Shown: positions 24,708-35,321, counted from the stretch's first letter. The stretch: DNA of 64,000 bases from Rhodospirillales bacterium (GCA_016712595.1 JADJQT010000001.1:496001-560000), one strand, 5' to 3'. Notes: generated by a model not told the origin, from the sequence alone. Program-made: numbers and translations.

Positions 24708-26393
24708 TCAAGCCGCCGTACGCACCGAGTTGAGGAACGCGTCGACTTGATCGTGAAGCGCGTTCGATTGCCGCGCGAGATCCCCCGCAGCATCGAGCAC
24801 GCGGGAGGATTCATTGCCGGTTTGCGCTGCGGCCTGCGTGACCTCCTGAATTGTTGCCGTGACCTCGCCGGTGCCCCGCGATGCCTGTTCGGCGTTGCGG
24901 GCGATCTCGGCTGTGGCCGCGCCCTGTTCTTCAACTGCGGCGGCGATCGCTGCCGCAATCTGGTCGACTCTCGAGATCGTCGCGCCAATTCGACCGATCG
25001 CCTCGACCGCGTCGCGTGTTGCCGATTGCATCCCGCCGACCTGCCCGGCGATGTTCTGGGTGGCATTGGCGGTCTGCTCAGCCAGTGACTTGACCTCGGC
25101 GGCGACGACGGCAAAACCCTTTCCCATATCGCCAGCGCGGGCCGCCTCGATCGTCGCATTCAGGGCGAGGAGATTGGTTTGTTCGGCGATATCGCGGATG
25201 AGGCCGACGACGGTACCGATTTCCTGCGCGGCGGCGGAGAGGCCGCTCACCGTATCATTCGCGTTCGCCGCGTCTACGACGGCCTCCGCGGTCACCTGCG
25301 ACGCCTGCGCGACCTGGCGGGAAATTTCCTGCACCGAGGAGGACAGTTCTTCCGCCGCTGCTGCAACCGTTTGCACGTTATTCGCCGCCTCGAACGCCGA
25401 AGTGGCGACGGCCTGTGATTGCGTGCTGCTTTGCTCGGCCATTGCGGACATCGTTTCGGCCGAGCTGCGTACGGTGACCGATGTCGTCGAGACCGCCTTG
25501 ACGACCGCGCCGATGCTCGCCTCAAAATCGGCGGCGATGGCGCTGAATGCGTCTTTTTTCGCCGCCTCGGCGCGCCTTTCGGCCTCGGTGGTTTCGGCTT
25601 CGAGCCGCCGCATCGACTGAGCGTTGGTCTTGAAGACTTCGACGGCCGCGGCCATCCGGCCGATTTCATCCCCCCGATTCTTGGCAGGCACGTCGACATC
25701 GAGGTGCCCGGCAGCAAGTTCGCTCATAGCGACCGTCATCGCCTGGATCGGCCGACTGATTCCACGTCCGAGGAGCAAAATTACCACAGCGAGGAGGGTA
25801 AGGCTGAGAACAGCGATAATGCTCGATTCGATGATTGCGCTCGCAAACGCGTCCTTGACGTCGTCGATGTAAAGACCGGAGCCGACAACCCATCCCCACG
25901 GACGGAACAGCTCGATGTATGAGATCTTCTCGACCGGCTGATTGTGACCCGGTTTCGGCCAGAGGTACTCAACAAATCCTGAACCGCTGCTCTTCGCCGC
26001 GGCAACGAAGTCCACAAACAGATGCTTTCCGTTCGAATCCGCGATGGTTGCCAGATCCTTCCCGACGAGTTCCGGTTTGATCGGATGGACGACCATGCGA
26101 ACATCGAGGTCGTTGATCCAGAAATATTCCGTGCCGCCGTAGCGGAGGGTGCGGACAGCCGCTTTGGCCGCGTCCTGCGCCTGATCGCGAGTCATCGCGC
26201 CACTGCGCTCAAGCGCCTCATAGTGGGCGAGGAGGGAGACGACAGACTGGACGAGATCATGAACCTTGTCCTGCCGATCATGAATGAGCGTTTTGTATGT
26301 CTGTGTGGCCGAGTTCCCGGCGACGATGGTCGTGCCAATGATCGCGACGAGGAGCATCAAAAGCATACGATGGAGAATCCGGACGTTTTTCAT
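24708..26393 (-). CDS. Methyl-accepting chemotaxis protein with Cache domain
   Basis: The 561-residue receptor has an N-terminal membrane helix (about 10-30), a periplasmic single Cache domain (about 35-185; TEYFWINDLDVRMVVHP and GWVVGSGLYIDDV are typical of sCache_2), a second membrane helix (about 188-210), a HAMP domain, and the cytoplasmic signalling hairpin with the invariant tip EQTNLLALNATIEAARAG. It should sense a small ligand in the periplasm and control CheA. It is a lone receptor gene some 8 kb from the che operon. Confidence 0.93.
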   Translation of the reverse strand: MKNVRILHRMLLMLLVAIIGTTIVAGNSATQTYKTLIHDRQDKVHDLVQSVVSLLAHYEALERSGAMTRDQAQDAAKAAVRTLRYGGTEYFWINDLDVRMVVHPIKPELVGKDLATIADSNGKHLFVDFVAAAKSSGSGFVEYLWPKPGHNQPVEKISYIELFRPWGWVVGSGLYIDDVKDAFASAIIESSIIAVLSLTLLAVVILLLGRGISRPIQAMTVAMSELAAGHLDVDVPAKNRGDEIGRMAAAVEVFKTNAQSMRRLEAETTEAERRAEAAKKDAFSAIAADFEASIGAVVKAVSTTSVTVRSSAETMSAMAEQSSTQSQAVATSAFEAANNVQTVAAAAEELSSSVQEISRQVAQASQVTAEAVVDAANANDTVSGLSAAAQEIGTVVGLIRDIAEQTNLLALNATIEAARAGDMGKGFAVVAAEVKSLAEQTANATQNIAGQVGGMQSATRDAVEAIGRIGATISRVDQIAAAIAAAVEEQGAATAEIARNAEQASRGTGEVTATIQEVTQAAAQTGNESSRVLDAAGDLARQSNALHDQVDAFLNSVRTAA

Positions 26394-26778
26394 CGCTACC
26401 TACTGGATTAATTGAGATTTTCCATCCGCCGCCGTCATGGCGTTGGTCGCAACGTCAGGCAGCCTCACTCGCCACCAGATCAAATCGGCGCATTACCGTT
26501 CTCTTTTTTCGCACCACGCGTGCCGTCGCGCAGCGTCATGCGCCTGCGACCCGAACGTAATCATCAGCCATGAACATTAACGTGCGGTAAATTCTCGGTC
26601 TTTGTCAGCGGTTTAAGTCTCGGCGAGCAGCTCCTGTCGCGGATTACCCCAACGCGACGAGTGTGGTCGCCGAGTTGCAGTCGGCCGAGCGGCTTTACCG
26701 AGCACGGGATTGCTCTGGTCCGATCGCGGGCTTCGGAGTATCTGACGGCGCTCTTCACTTAATCTCTGAGGCGAGGCA
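26394..26778. other. Intergenic region with CtrA-like site
   Basis: No gene was found in these 385 bases between the divergent receptor and oxidoreductase genes. At 26577-26591 lies TTAA-N7-TAAA, seven of eight fixed bases of the CtrA box TTAA-N7-TTAA. It is about 190 bases from each start codon. Since ctrA and chpT are in the same window and receptors are common CtrA targets, the site is a reasonable candidate, but a near-match alone is weak evidence. Confidence 0.3.
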
Positions 26779-27786
26779 ATGCAGATGACCATACCCGAGC
26801 AGATGACCTGCATTGAGATCGTCGAGCCAGGTGGTCCGGAGGTGCTGAAACCGACGCGGCGTCCGACACCTGTGCCTGGCCCAGGCGAGGTGCTGATCCG
26901 CGTCGCCGCCGCGGGCATCAACGGTCCGGACGTCTATCAACGGCGCGGATTTTATCCTCCTCCGCCTGGCGCGACCGACATTCCCGGCCTCGAAGTCTCT
27001 GGTACGATCGTGGCGCTTGGCGATGGGCCCGGAGCCGGTCGCTGGAGGATCGGCGCGACCTGCTGCGCACTCGTCGCGGGCGGCGGCTATGCGGAATATT
27101 GTACGGCGCCGGCGGGCCAGTGCTTGCCAATTCCCGACGGTTTTGACTTGGCCGATGCCGCGGCATTGCCGGAGACATTCTTTACCGTGTGGAGCAACGT
27201 GTTCGAGCGGGCGGCCCTTGCGCCGGGCGAAAGCCTTCTGGTTCATGGCGGCAGCGGCGGCATCGGCACCACTGCGGTTCAGATCGCAGCCGCTCTCGGC
27301 CATCCGGTCTTCACGACGGCCGCTGGTGCCGAGGCATGTGAACGACTGCGAGGGATTGGCGCGTCGCACGCCATCGATCATACCCGTGAGGATTTTGCCG
27401 CTGTCATCAAGGAGGCCACCGGCGGCAAGGGCGTCGATGTCATCCTTGACATCGTCGGTGGCGATTACGTGTCGCGAAATATCGCCTCGCTTGCCCGCGA
27501 CGGGAGACTGGTTTGTATTGCTTTTCTGCAGGGAAGTAAGATTGCCGTTGATCTGATGCCGGTCATGCTCAAACGACTGACCATTACCGGCTCGACTCTG
27601 CGGGTTCAGTCCATCGAGCGCAAAGCGGCCATCGCTGCGGCACTCGAGCAGTCGATCTGGCCACTCCTGGCCGAGGGTAAAATCCGGCCGGTGGTCTTCG
27701 CGCGGCTTCCGCTGGCTCAAGCCGCGGAAGGCCATCGAATCCTGCATCAATCCTCGCATTTCGGCAAAATTCTGCTGCTTGCCTGA
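26779..27786 (+). CDS. Zinc-free NAD(P)H:quinone oxidoreductase, PIG3-like
   Basis: The 335-residue protein is a medium-chain reductase with the N-terminal GroES-like half (PGEVLIRVAAAGINGPDVYQ, the zinc ligands being absent) and a Rossmann half containing LVHGGSGGIGTTAVQIA, the NADPH-binding loop. The sequence pattern matches the quinone oxidoreductase/PIG3 group, which reduces quinones or reactive carbonyls with NADPH. The ATG at 26779 has GAGGCGAGGC upstream; a second ATG lies six bases on. It ends 11 bases before tamA. Confidence 0.88.
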   Translation: MQMTIPEQMTCIEIVEPGGPEVLKPTRRPTPVPGPGEVLIRVAAAGINGPDVYQRRGFYPPPPGATDIPGLEVSGTIVALGDGPGAGRWRIGATCCALVAGGGYAEYCTAPAGQCLPIPDGFDLADAAALPETFFTVWSNVFERAALAPGESLLVHGGSGGIGTTAVQIAAALGHPVFTTAAGAEACERLRGIGASHAIDHTREDFAAVIKEATGGKGVDVILDIVGGDYVSRNIASLARDGRLVCIAFLQGSKIAVDLMPVMLKRLTITGSTLRVQSIERKAAIAAALEQSIWPLLAEGKIRPVVFARLPLAQAAEGHRILHQSSHFGKILLLA

Positions 27787-27797
27787 AGATCGAGGGA

Positions 27798-29759
27798 ATG
27801 TTTGGATCACGTGGGTTAGGCACAGGGCATCCTCAATCGCCAGCAGTGCACTTCGTCGGCGCCCGGACACGTCGGCTCCACCGCTGGCGGGCGCTGGCGG
27901 TTACCGTCGGCCTCCTGCTCGCCTCTACTTGGGCAGCCGTGGTCCTTGCGCCAGTACGAGCGGACGAAGGGGCGAGCGTTGCCGAGACGGCAGACGAAGG
28001 AAAACGCCCAGCCTATACGGTGACGATTGAGGGGGTCGAGGACGGGGGCCTGTCCGATCTGCTCGAGCGAAGCTCACAACTCATTGCGCTGAAAGATAAC
28101 GCGCCGGCGTCGGAGGCGGGACTCGTCCGCCGTATCACCGACGATCTCGAGCGCTTTCGCATCGTCCTTCGAGCAGAAGGCTACTACGATTCGACGATCG
28201 AATACCGCATCGACAGGACTGCGATCCCTGCCAATATCACCGTCGTCATCGACACTGGACGCGGGTATAGGCTGACGCACTATGACGTCACATTCAGCGA
28301 CGGGTCGTCGCCGGATTCGTCGGGTCCCACAACGCAGCCATCCGCAGAGCCGATCCCGCCGCCGCCACCACCACCACCGCTCTCGAATCTTGGACTTAAG
28401 CTCGACGCAAGGGTTCGCTCGGCTGAAATCCTCATGGCCGAAAAAAGGATATTCGCCGCTCTCGCCGATGCGGCGTATCCGTTTGCCAAACTCATTGATC
28501 GACGGGTCGTGGTCGATCATCGCGACCAGAGCGTCAGCGTCGATGTCGCCATCGATCCAGGCCCGTTCTGCCGATTCGGTGCCGTCAGTTTCGTCGGATT
28601 GATTGGCGTGCACGAGTGGTACGTCCGTAGCCTCGTTCCCTGGAAGGAAGGCGAGCCATACGACCAGCGCAAGGTCGATGCGTTTCGCGGCACGCTGGCA
28701 AAATCGGGGCTGTTCTCCTCCGTCGTCGTCAATCCGGCGAAAACAATCGCGGATAATGGCACCGTGCCGATTTCCGTAGAAACTATCGAGGGCAACCAGC
28801 ACTCAATCGGTGCAGGCGCCAAATACTATACGAGCGAGGGCCCGGCAGGGGAGGTGTTCTGGGAGCACCGCAACATGTTCGGCGCCAGCGAGGATCTAAG
28901 GATCACGTTGGAAGTCGGCCAGATCCGCCAGCAAGCGACCGTCGATGTCATCAAGCCGGACGTCTACCGGCCGGAACAAGACCTATTGGGCGAGGTCAAG
29001 GCGACACGGCAGAAAACGGATGCTTTCGACGAACTCGGCGCCTCGATCCTGGCGAAGATCCGTCGACCGCTGAGCGAGCATTGGACAGGATCGGCCGGCG
29101 GGTCTTTGGAATGGTCGCAACTCAATAATGACGAGGACGGCACGATAACGTCGACACTTCTCGGCATTCCCGGCACGTTGGAACGCGATACAACGGATGA
29201 TCCGCTCGATCCCCGCCGGGGCATGCGGCTTCGCGTCGACGAGACACCCTATACCGGGTGGTCCGACCAGGCAGCGCACTTTCTCGTCAGTTCCGTTGGC
29301 GCGTCGAGCTATCTTCCTCTGAGCGAGAACAAGCGTTATGTGCTCGCTACACGTGCGAAAATCGGCTCGATCGTTGGGGCATCGCGCGGCGACATCCCGT
29401 CCAACAAGCGCCTTTATGGCGGTGGCGGCGATTCGATCCGTGGCTACGAATTCCAGAAGGTCGGTCCGCTCGACGACAGTGAAAAGCCGCTCGGCGGCAG
29501 ATCGTTATTCGAAGCGAGCGCGGAGCTTCGAGCAATGGTTTGGGGCAACCTGGGCCTTGTCCCATTTGTCGATGCCGGCCAGATCTACACGCCGGTTGTG
29601 CCGGACTTTTCCGAGAACCTGCAGTGGGCGGCGGGTCTGGGACTGCGCTATCTTACCGTCGTCGGTCCGGTTCGCGTCGACTTTGCCTTTCCGCTTAATC
29701 CGCGCGAGCACGTTGACGATCTTTTCCAGTTCTATATTGGCCTGGGGCAGGCATTTTGA
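27798..29759 (+). CDS. tamA: Autotransporter assembly factor TamA (Omp85 family)
   Basis: The 653-residue protein has a hydrophobic signal segment (about 38-55), POTRA domains (about 70-320), and a C-terminal 16-strand Omp85 barrel with the RLYGGGGDSIRGYEFQKVGP segment, the family's lid/loop signature (RGY). TamA sits in the outer membrane and works with TamB in moving proteins or phospholipids across the envelope. An eight-proline run lies in the linker between POTRA regions (28361-28384), which would make translation dependent on EF-P. ATG at 27798 has GAGGGA upstream. The stop codon overlaps the tamB start. Confidence 0.92.
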   Translation: MFGSRGLGTGHPQSPAVHFVGARTRRLHRWRALAVTVGLLLASTWAAVVLAPVRADEGASVAETADEGKRPAYTVTIEGVEDGGLSDLLERSSQLIALKDNAPASEAGLVRRITDDLERFRIVLRAEGYYDSTIEYRIDRTAIPANITVVIDTGRGYRLTHYDVTFSDGSSPDSSGPTTQPSAEPIPPPPPPPPLSNLGLKLDARVRSAEILMAEKRIFAALADAAYPFAKLIDRRVVVDHRDQSVSVDVAIDPGPFCRFGAVSFVGLIGVHEWYVRSLVPWKEGEPYDQRKVDAFRGTLAKSGLFSSVVVNPAKTIADNGTVPISVETIEGNQHSIGAGAKYYTSEGPAGEVFWEHRNMFGASEDLRITLEVGQIRQQATVDVIKPDVYRPEQDLLGEVKATRQKTDAFDELGASILAKIRRPLSEHWTGSAGGSLEWSQLNNDEDGTITSTLLGIPGTLERDTTDDPLDPRRGMRLRVDETPYTGWSDQAAHFLVSSVGASSYLPLSENKRYVLATRAKIGSIVGASRGDIPSNKRLYGGGGDSIRGYEFQKVGPLDDSEKPLGGRSLFEASAELRAMVWGNLGLVPFVDAGQIYTPVVPDFSENLQWAAGLGLRYLTVVGPVRVDFAFPLNPREHVDDLFQFYIGLGQAF

Positions 29760-32700
29760 TGAGCGGTGGCAAAACCCTCGCCCGAAGGATCGTGATCGTC
29801 GCTGTTGGGTTGGGTTTGATCCTGGTGCTGGCGGTCGCCGGCGCGATTCTTGCCGTCCAAACGGAGCAAGGACGATTATGGCTCGCCGCTGAAATCGAGG
29901 CTCTCCTTGCCGTGCCTGGAGAGAGTTCGGTGAGGATCGGTGGCATCGGACCCGGTCTGCCGCTGCGCCTCACGCTCGCGGATATAACCCTGGCTGATAA
30001 CAACGGGCCGTGGCTCGAGGCGCGTAATCTGCGTTTTTCCTGGCGACCCTGGGCACTCTTCGCGCGCAGGCTGTCGATTAGCGAGCTCGTCGTTGCCGAA
30101 CTGCATATCCTGCGCGCTCCCCAGGGGGGCACATCGGCTCCAGACAAAACCGAACAGCCCCCGGTCGAGATCCCGAAGTTGCCTGTCGCGTTGCGTATTG
30201 ACCGGATTGGCGTCGACGTGGTGCAGATCGACAAGCCGGTTCTCGGCCGGGCGATGCGATTGAGTGTCGACGGCCGGCTGGCATCGCGCGGCGGCCGTCG
30301 GGTGCTCTCGCAACTCGACATCGACCGTCTGCCAGATGCCGAGGGGCAAGAGGCGCCGAACGGTGGCAGGCAGAACATCGTGCACATCGCCGTTGACTAC
30401 GATCTCACCCTCGCGGTGCTTGATGTTGACGCTGCCGTGCACGAGCCGGCCGACGGCCTGATTGTCGGCCTCATGGGGATTCCCGCGCGCCCGCCACTCG
30501 ACGCTACCCTCGCTGGCCAGGGACCAATCGCCGATTGGCACGGCGCGCTGGTCGTGGAGGCGGCGAATTGGGCGCGGCTTACCGCCGATTTGACCGTCCG
30601 GGCAACGGGGAGCGGCCGTGGGCTTTCGGTCGCAGGGCGGCTCGATCCGCAAGCGGATCTGGTGCCGGCATTGCGCCCGGCCTTGTCCCAAGGCGTGACC
30701 TTCGCCGCCGATCTCAACGCGCCCAGTGATGACGAGATCCAAATCGATCGCCTATCAATCGAGGCCGCCGGCGCGGCCATGAACGCCGCCGGTCGGCTCG
30801 GTGTTGATCGCTCGAAACTGGACGCAAGCGTCGATGTCAGCATTGATGCCGCAGCGCTCGCTCCCGGCCTTCTCGGATCGCTGCGGATGGATCGGGCGAC
30901 GGCGCATGCGATTATCGACGGCGCTCTGGCCAAGCCAGACGTTACGGCGGACGGCAGCATTATCGGAATCGAGGCACCTGATCTGCGTGCCGAGCGGCTT
31001 GACTGGCGTGCTCGCGCGTCTTCAATCCACGGCGATGAGAACCAGGCGGCGGTCACGGCGCTCAAGGCCGATGTTCAGCTGATCGGTGCTGAAGCGGCGT
31101 CTCCCATTGCCCGCTCTGTCGTCGGGCGCACCCCGACCTTGCAGGTCGATGCCGCGTTCGACGAGCCGCATGCTCAGCTCGTCCTGCGCTCACTTGATCT
31201 GACGGCTGCTGGCGCGCAACTCCACGCCCAAGCCGGTTTCGGCGTAGGCGACGGAGCGCTCGAAGCCAGTGCCGAATTGACGATTCCCGACCTTAATCCA
31301 ATCGCCGCAGCGGTCGGTCAGTCGGCGCTCGGCAGTGGTCACGCGACATTGAGTGTCAACGGAAACGTCGAGCAGAGGACAATCGACGGAACCGGGTCGC
31401 TGAACTTTTCCGGACTGCGTAGCGGGATTGCTGCGGCCGATGCCCTGCTCGGAGGCGAGCCGCGGCTGGAGACGGGATTCCACTTCGACAACCGCGCCGG
31501 CCTTAACGTCGCCCGCCTCCACATCGCGGCCCGCAATGTGGAAGGTGAGGGGAGCGCGCGCATATCAGCGGATTTCGCTGCGCTGGATTCCCGTTTCCGC
31601 CTCGAGGTGCCGACGCTGGTGCCGCTGTCAAAGCCGCTTGGCACGGCGCTGGGCGGTCATTTGACCATTGACGCTGCCGCGTCCGGGAACTTGGTTGACC
31701 CGTCCGTCCGCGTGATCGGACAGTTGCGCGACGGTCTTGCTGGCGGCGTGCGCGTCGCTTCCGCGCACGTTGAATTTGATACCGCCGATACCGCGTCTCG
31801 GCCCAACGGCCGCGTCAGCGCGCAAGCGACGTCCGATCTTGGTCCTATGACAGCGATGGCGACGTTCGTCAGCGAACCGGCGGGCCGATTGCATCTCGCC
31901 CCGGTAACGGTAACGGTGGGCGGCGCTTCCCTTGACGCCGACATCGTGGCGACGCTCGATGCTGGCCTGCTATCCGGCACCGCGCACGCGCGCGTCAATG
32001 ATCCCAGGGCGGGAGTGCGTATCGGTGAAAACCTGATGCGTGGCTTGTTCGACGTCGATATGGCGTTCGCCGGCGACGGCGGCCGGCAGCGGATCACCGC
32101 GCGCGCTGGCGGCAGATCGATCGTCTGGAGCGAAGCTGATGAACAACAAGCGGCGATTGGCTCGCTTGAGGCGGATGCGACCATCGACGATGCCTTCACC
32201 GCTCCAGGGCTGTCAGCCAACGTGACGGTTGGCGATGCAAGCATCGGCCCCGCACGCATTGAGCGCCTGAACGCCCATGCCGGTGGCACAATGCGCGAAA
32301 TGAGGCTGAGTCTGGCCGCGAATGGGCCGAGGGTAATGCCGGCTCCCGCGGCAGAGAGCGTCGATGCATCAGGGATACTGACGCAGGACGGCAATACAAT
32401 CCGCCTGAGGTTGGATCGCTTGGACGGTCGGTTGGGAGGCCGGGCGCTGGCACTGCAGCGGCCGGCGGTCTGTGTCTCCTCCCCCGGTCGCGTGACCCTT
32501 GACGGACTCGCGCTGGCTGTCGGCGAAGGTCGGCTGAACGCCGACGCCGGCTTCGGGCCGGGCGAGACGACGGCAAAGATCGAAGCGACGGCTCTGCCCG
32601 TTGGTTTGGCACGCCTGCTGTCCGACACCGCGCCGTCGAGCGGGAAGCTCGACCTGACCCTCGCTTTGGGCACGCAGGGCAAGGATACGACGGGCGATGC

Positions 32701-34225
32701 GTCGATCCGACTGAGTGGGGTCGGCCTTGACACCGGTCATGAGCCAACGAAGATTGATGCCCGTTTCCGGGCTGTGCTCGGTGCCGGGGTGCTCACCGTC
32801 GAAGGGAATGTCAATGGTCCACACGCGCCAACCCTGGCGCTGGCCGGGCGATTGCCGATCCGCCTTCCCGCCGGCGCGACCGCGCCGATTGTTGATCAAA
32901 CAGCTCTCATCGACGGTAGCATGCGGGTTGATGGTGACGTTGGCGAGCTAACCTCGCTGCTCGCGCTTCCAGATCAGCGCATCGCCGGCTCTTTAAAGGG
33001 TGATGTGCGGTTCGGCGGCAGCTTGGCTGCGCCGACGATTGACGGCGGGATCAACGTTGAGAACGGAACGTACGAAAATTTTGTCTCGGGGACGTTGTTA
33101 CGGGACCTCGCGCTCCACCTGACCGCCCGTGATCCACGTACGCTCGACGTCAGCCTGACGGGCAGTGACGCCGGTAATGGACGGATCGCCGCGAAAGCCC
33201 GCGCCGGGCTTACCGCAGACGGATCGCTTGATGTCACTGGCACGGCGCGGGCGCAAAATGCGACCCTCGTCCGCCGCGATGACGTGACGGCCACGACGAA
33301 TGCAGATCTTACGTATTCGGCGACGGGCGAGACGGCTCGGCTCGCCGGCCGGATCGAGACCTCAACAATCGAGATACGGCTCCTTGATCGTCTTCCACCC
33401 TCCGTCGTCATTTTGCCGGTCACCGAGATCGGTGGCCATGCCGCTGGCCCGCAAGGGCAGAATAGAGGCGGAGTGAAAGAGCAGGAAAAGCCCGCTTTTT
33501 CGGCCGCGCTCGATGTCGTGGTTTCGCTGCCCAGCCGGGTTTTCGTGCGCGGACGCGGGCTTGATTCCGAATGGTCAGGCGCGCTGACGGTCACAGGGAC
33601 GACGGACGAGCCTCAGATCCGCGGAACGATCGCGTTCGTGCGCGGCAGCTTCACCTTCGCCGGTAAGCGGTTCGTCTTCGATCGGGGAACGATCACATTC
33701 ACCGGCGGACAGCCGCCTGATCCGATTATCGATGCGGTCGCCAAGTATACCGCCTCGAACATAACCGCACAAATCGGCATCAGCGGCCTCGCTTCGCATC
33801 CGGAGATCTCGATTACCTCGCAGCCGCCGCTGCCGGAGAGCGAAATCCTGTCGCAGGTGCTGTTCAATAAAAGTTCGGCGAAGCTCGGGCCCGTCGAGGC
33901 GGTGCAGCTCGCCGCCGCCGTTGACAGTCTGGCTCGCGGCGAAAGCATGACCGACGATGCATTCAGCTTCGCTCGTACGCTGCTCGGGCTCGATACTCTG
34001 ACTGTGCAACCGAACTCCGATAATTCAGGCGGCTCAAGCGTGGCGGTCGGCCGATATGTGGGCGACCGCGTCTACATTGGTGCGGAACAGGGCATCGAGA
34101 GTGGTTCGCAGGCAGGCTCGGTCGAGGTCGAGATCCTGCCAGGGATAAGTATCGAAAGCGAGCTGCAGCAGAACACCACCGGTACCCAAGGCGCGTTCGG
34201 TCTTAAGTGGAAGTGGGATTATTGA
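29759..34225 (+). CDS. tamB: Translocation and assembly module protein TamB
   Basis: The 1488-residue protein has one N-terminal membrane anchor (about 7-32), a very long beta-rich region of repeating short strands as in AsmA/TamB lipid-channel proteins, and a conserved C-terminal DUF490 domain (last 350 residues; LPESEILSQVLFNKSSAKLGP). It spans the periplasm from the inner membrane to TamA. ATG at 29759 shares one base with the tamA stop (TGATG), so translation is coupled; a TTG three bases earlier is a less likely start. Confidence 0.92.
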   Translation: MSGGKTLARRIVIVAVGLGLILVLAVAGAILAVQTEQGRLWLAAEIEALLAVPGESSVRIGGIGPGLPLRLTLADITLADNNGPWLEARNLRFSWRPWALFARRLSISELVVAELHILRAPQGGTSAPDKTEQPPVEIPKLPVALRIDRIGVDVVQIDKPVLGRAMRLSVDGRLASRGGRRVLSQLDIDRLPDAEGQEAPNGGRQNIVHIAVDYDLTLAVLDVDAAVHEPADGLIVGLMGIPARPPLDATLAGQGPIADWHGALVVEAANWARLTADLTVRATGSGRGLSVAGRLDPQADLVPALRPALSQGVTFAADLNAPSDDEIQIDRLSIEAAGAAMNAAGRLGVDRSKLDASVDVSIDAAALAPGLLGSLRMDRATAHAIIDGALAKPDVTADGSIIGIEAPDLRAERLDWRARASSIHGDENQAAVTALKADVQLIGAEAASPIARSVVGRTPTLQVDAAFDEPHAQLVLRSLDLTAAGAQLHAQAGFGVGDGALEASAELTIPDLNPIAAAVGQSALGSGHATLSVNGNVEQRTIDGTGSLNFSGLRSGIAAADALLGGEPRLETGFHFDNRAGLNVARLHIAARNVEGEGSARISADFAALDSRFRLEVPTLVPLSKPLGTALGGHLTIDAAASGNLVDPSVRVIGQLRDGLAGGVRVASAHVEFDTADTASRPNGRVSAQATSDLGPMTAMATFVSEPAGRLHLAPVTVTVGGASLDADIVATLDAGLLSGTAHARVNDPRAGVRIGENLMRGLFDVDMAFAGDGGRQRITARAGGRSIVWSEADEQQAAIGSLEADATIDDAFTAPGLSANVTVGDASIGPARIERLNAHAGGTMREMRLSLAANGPRVMPAPAAESVDASGILTQDGNTIRLRLDRLDGRLGGRALALQRPAVCVSSPGRVTLDGLALAVGEGRLNADAGFGPGETTAKIEATALPVGLARLLSDTAPSSGKLDLTLALGTQGKDTTGDASIRLSGVGLDTGHEPTKIDARFRAVLGAGVLTVEGNVNGPHAPTLALAGRLPIRLPAGATAPIVDQTALIDGSMRVDGDVGELTSLLALPDQRIAGSLKGDVRFGGSLAAPTIDGGINVENGTYENFVSGTLLRDLALHLTARDPRTLDVSLTGSDAGNGRIAAKARAGLTADGSLDVTGTARAQNATLVRRDDVTATTNADLTYSATGETARLAGRIETSTIEIRLLDRLPPSVVILPVTEIGGHAAGPQGQNRGGVKEQEKPAFSAALDVVVSLPSRVFVRGRGLDSEWSGALTVTGTTDEPQIRGTIAFVRGSFTFAGKRFVFDRGTITFTGGQPPDPIIDAVAKYTASNITAQIGISGLASHPEISITSQPPLPESEILSQVLFNKSSAKLGPVEAVQLAAAVDSLARGESMTDDAFSFARTLLGLDTLTVQPNSDNSGGSSVAVGRYVGDRVYIGAEQGIESGSQAGSVEVEILPGISIESELQQNTTGTQGAFGLKWKWDY

Positions 34226-34469
34226 GCCGAACCGGCGGAGGGCTGCGCTGAGGCTCCCCGCCCGCCGCTGCCGGGTCGCGATGAAGCGAGAACAACCACG
34301 ATTGCTTTCTCCTGAAATGAGCCTGTCGCCGTGCGTTCGCCAACCGTAATCCACAACCTATAATGGCGATAAAATATTTTCTGTGCCCTCTTTACGCGAG
34401 CGCGACATTTGATTAAAGTTGTGCTTGTGAATAGATGAACACTTAATACGTGTGCTCAAGAGGGCCGCC

Positions 34470-35321
34470 ATGCTGATCAATGCATCCAGAGACTCCGCAT
34501 CGCATCGGACGGCAGCGCCACAGCGGATCACCTCGGCGGATGGCGTGGACTTGGCGCAATCGCCGGTACATCCGGTGCGGTTCACGCGCGGCGATGACGA
34601 GGACGAGTTGCGGATTGGTCAGCTGTTGTGTGCCCGACTCTGTCATGACCTCATTGGGCCGGCTTCGGCGATCAACGCAGGTGAAGAATTGATCGGCGAA
34701 GGCGACGGTACGGACGACGGCGAGGCGCGCGAATTAATTATCGACAGCGCTCGCCAGCTCACGGGGCGGCTGAAATTCTTCCGCATGATTTTTGGACAAG
34801 GAAGCCGCAACGACGTGGTGTTATCGACGGCCGAACTTCGCGCGCTGAGCGATGGCTTTCTCTATGGTGGCCGTGCGCAGGTCGAGTGGGCGGATGGCTT
34901 CAACGGAGCGGGCGACATCGCCCTTACGAACGATGGCTTGCGAATGCTGCTCTGTCTGGTTCTCCTCGCGGCCGACGCCCTGCCGCGTGGCGGCGGAGTG
35001 CGCGTCGAAGCCTTGCACAAAGGCCGGGAGATCAGCATTTCGCTGGTCGTCAGCGGTGCATCGGCAAGGCTGTCAAGCGACGTCGTCGATGCGCTGCAGG
35101 CAGCGGATGCCGCCGGGATTACCGCGCGGACGGTACATGCCTACTATCTATCGCGGCTAGCGGAACGATTGGACGCGTCTCTCGTCTTTCTCGCCCGCAC
35201 CCCTCACGAACTGCGCATCGATGTCCGCATTCCCAAAGAGGCGAGCAAACAGCGCTCGAGCGCCCGTCGGCTTGGTGAACACGAGGTGTCGCGCATCCAT
35301 GGCGCGTGCGTAAATATATGA
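34470..35321 (+). CDS. chpT: Histidine phosphotransferase ChpT
   Basis: The 283-residue protein carries the phosphoacceptor H59 in LCHDLIGPASAI, the HPTransfase (PF10090) motif, then a degenerate ATPase-like domain. ChpT passes phosphate from CckA to CtrA and CpdR. It has an N-terminal extension of about 45 residues and a charged C-terminal tail longer than in Caulobacter ChpT. The ATG at 34470 has AAGAGGG upstream. It lies 99 bases before cheA and about 6 kb from ctrA, grouping the relay with chemotaxis genes. Confidence 0.87.
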   Translation: MLINASRDSASHRTAAPQRITSADGVDLAQSPVHPVRFTRGDDEDELRIGQLLCARLCHDLIGPASAINAGEELIGEGDGTDDGEARELIIDSARQLTGRLKFFRMIFGQGSRNDVVLSTAELRALSDGFLYGGRAQVEWADGFNGAGDIALTNDGLRMLLCLVLLAADALPRGGGVRVEALHKGREISISLVVSGASARLSSDVVDALQAADAAGITARTVHAYYLSRLAERLDASLVFLARTPHELRIDVRIPKEASKQRSSARRLGEHEVSRIHGACVNI

